Origin: an uncultured Myxococcales bacterium
Lineage (GTDB): Bacteria > Myxococcota_A > Polyangia > Polyangiales > Polyangiaceae
Direction of reading: 5' to 3'
Assembly: GCA_937949945.1 (NCBI GenBank)
Contig: CALFEQ010000011.1
Coordinates: 1-64,000, forward strand
Length of the DNA stretch: 64,000 nt
Each line of letters starts with the position of its first letter. The first letter of the stretch is position 1. Both the position numbers and the translations under genes were made by a program. The notes below the pieces were generated by a model. That model saw only the letters and a list, made by a program, of their open reading frames with translations, was not told the DNA's origin and did not search any database. Positions 63,770-64,000 of the stretch are shown here, piece after piece.

Positions 63770-64000
63770 CTAGACGGGCTCCTCGACGATAACCGCGATC
63801 TGCGTGCCGACGCCGAACGCTTGAACGAGGCAGGGCGCCGACGTGCCGGGCGCGCCGTACACCAGGGTCTTGCCGCCGCCCTCGTCGCTGAAGCCGAGGA
63901 GGGCGTGCCCCTTCGGATCGCCCGGTTCAGCGAGCTCGACGCCAGCGGCAGTGACCGAGGTGAAGGCGATGCCACGGTCCACCTGCGTGACGAGGAGGCC
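63770..64000 (-). CDS. Partial virion protein, C-terminal end only
   Basis: The frame is open to the right edge; the visible part (LLVTQVDRGIAFTSVTAAG, GHALLGFSDEGGGKTLVYG, AFGVGTQIAVIVEEPV) is beta-rich. GTG 63982 could be a start but the frame continues upstream, so the gene is taken as cut by the window edge. Nine bases before the ferritin-domain gene. Confidence 0.55.
   Translation of the reverse strand, partial: GLLVTQVDRGIAFTSVTAAGVELAEPGDPKGHALLGFSDEGGGKTLVYGAPGTSAPCLVQAFGVGTQIAVIVEEPV

Noticed and set aside
1..64000. CRISPR arrays, insertion sequences, integrase or attachment sites
   Set aside because: No regularly spaced direct repeats, transposase or integrase motifs were found; there is no evidence of lysogeny genes in this window.

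Overview
The window is a stretch of a large, GC-rich (roughly 65% G+C) tailed-phage genome, most likely a contractile-tailed (myovirus-type) phage with a large genome. The evidence is a complete tail-sheath gene, a very long tape-measure gene, several multi-domain baseplate or virion genes, a phage-type dNMP kinase, a GroES-like co-chaperonin, a sigma factor, HNH and endonuclease VII remnants and a tRNA, packed into long chains of genes that overlap by 1-4 bases. No bacterial housekeeping, ribosomal or transposon genes are seen. The host cannot be named from the sequence; a high-GC proteobacterium or myxobacterium-like host would fit the codon use.

Layout. Nearly everything is read on the minus strand, right to left. 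64000-50460: virion proteins (a partial gene at the right edge, a ferritin-domain protein, glycine-zipper proteins, connector-like proteins, the giant tail sheath, tube-like and decoration-like proteins). 50401-48111: a plus-strand island of small unknown genes. 48037-46374: a PUA/EVE-like protein, a histone-H1-like Lys/Ala protein and an endonuclease VII-like remnant. 45935-33571: about 28 short, tightly coupled minus-strand genes, many with zinc ribbons, plus dNMP kinase, GroES and a truncated HNH gene; a GNAT gene sits on the plus strand at 33821. 33528-31670: a plus-strand island with three protein genes and a probable small RNA. 31627-16400: tape measure, tail/baseplate genes, several Ala/Gly-rich proteins and the sigma factor. 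15540-2217: small genes, more virion proteins, a collagen-like lipoprotein and tRNA genes. 2125-1683: a long, highly folded non-coding region. 1646-1: small genes including a DHH-motif protein.

How it works together. A short promoter-like element, core GGGATAAG with GAAC often following and TTCC often preceding, recurs about 14 times on both strands just upstream of start codons and nowhere obvious inside genes. Together with the phage sigma factor at 15684-16436 it suggests a T4-late-like single-box promoter system. Many transcription units end in a hairpin followed by TTCTT(T)TAGCCCC, again on both strands. Two such units contain no credible protein gene: a ~440-nt RNA at 1683-2125 with at least twelve hairpins, including two tRNA-like T-loops and a GAAA tetraloop, and a ~85-nt RNA at 31683-31768. 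These are the best candidates for something undescribed.

Limits. All reading was by eye; no database search or folding program was run. Most small genes are annotated as unknown on purpose.
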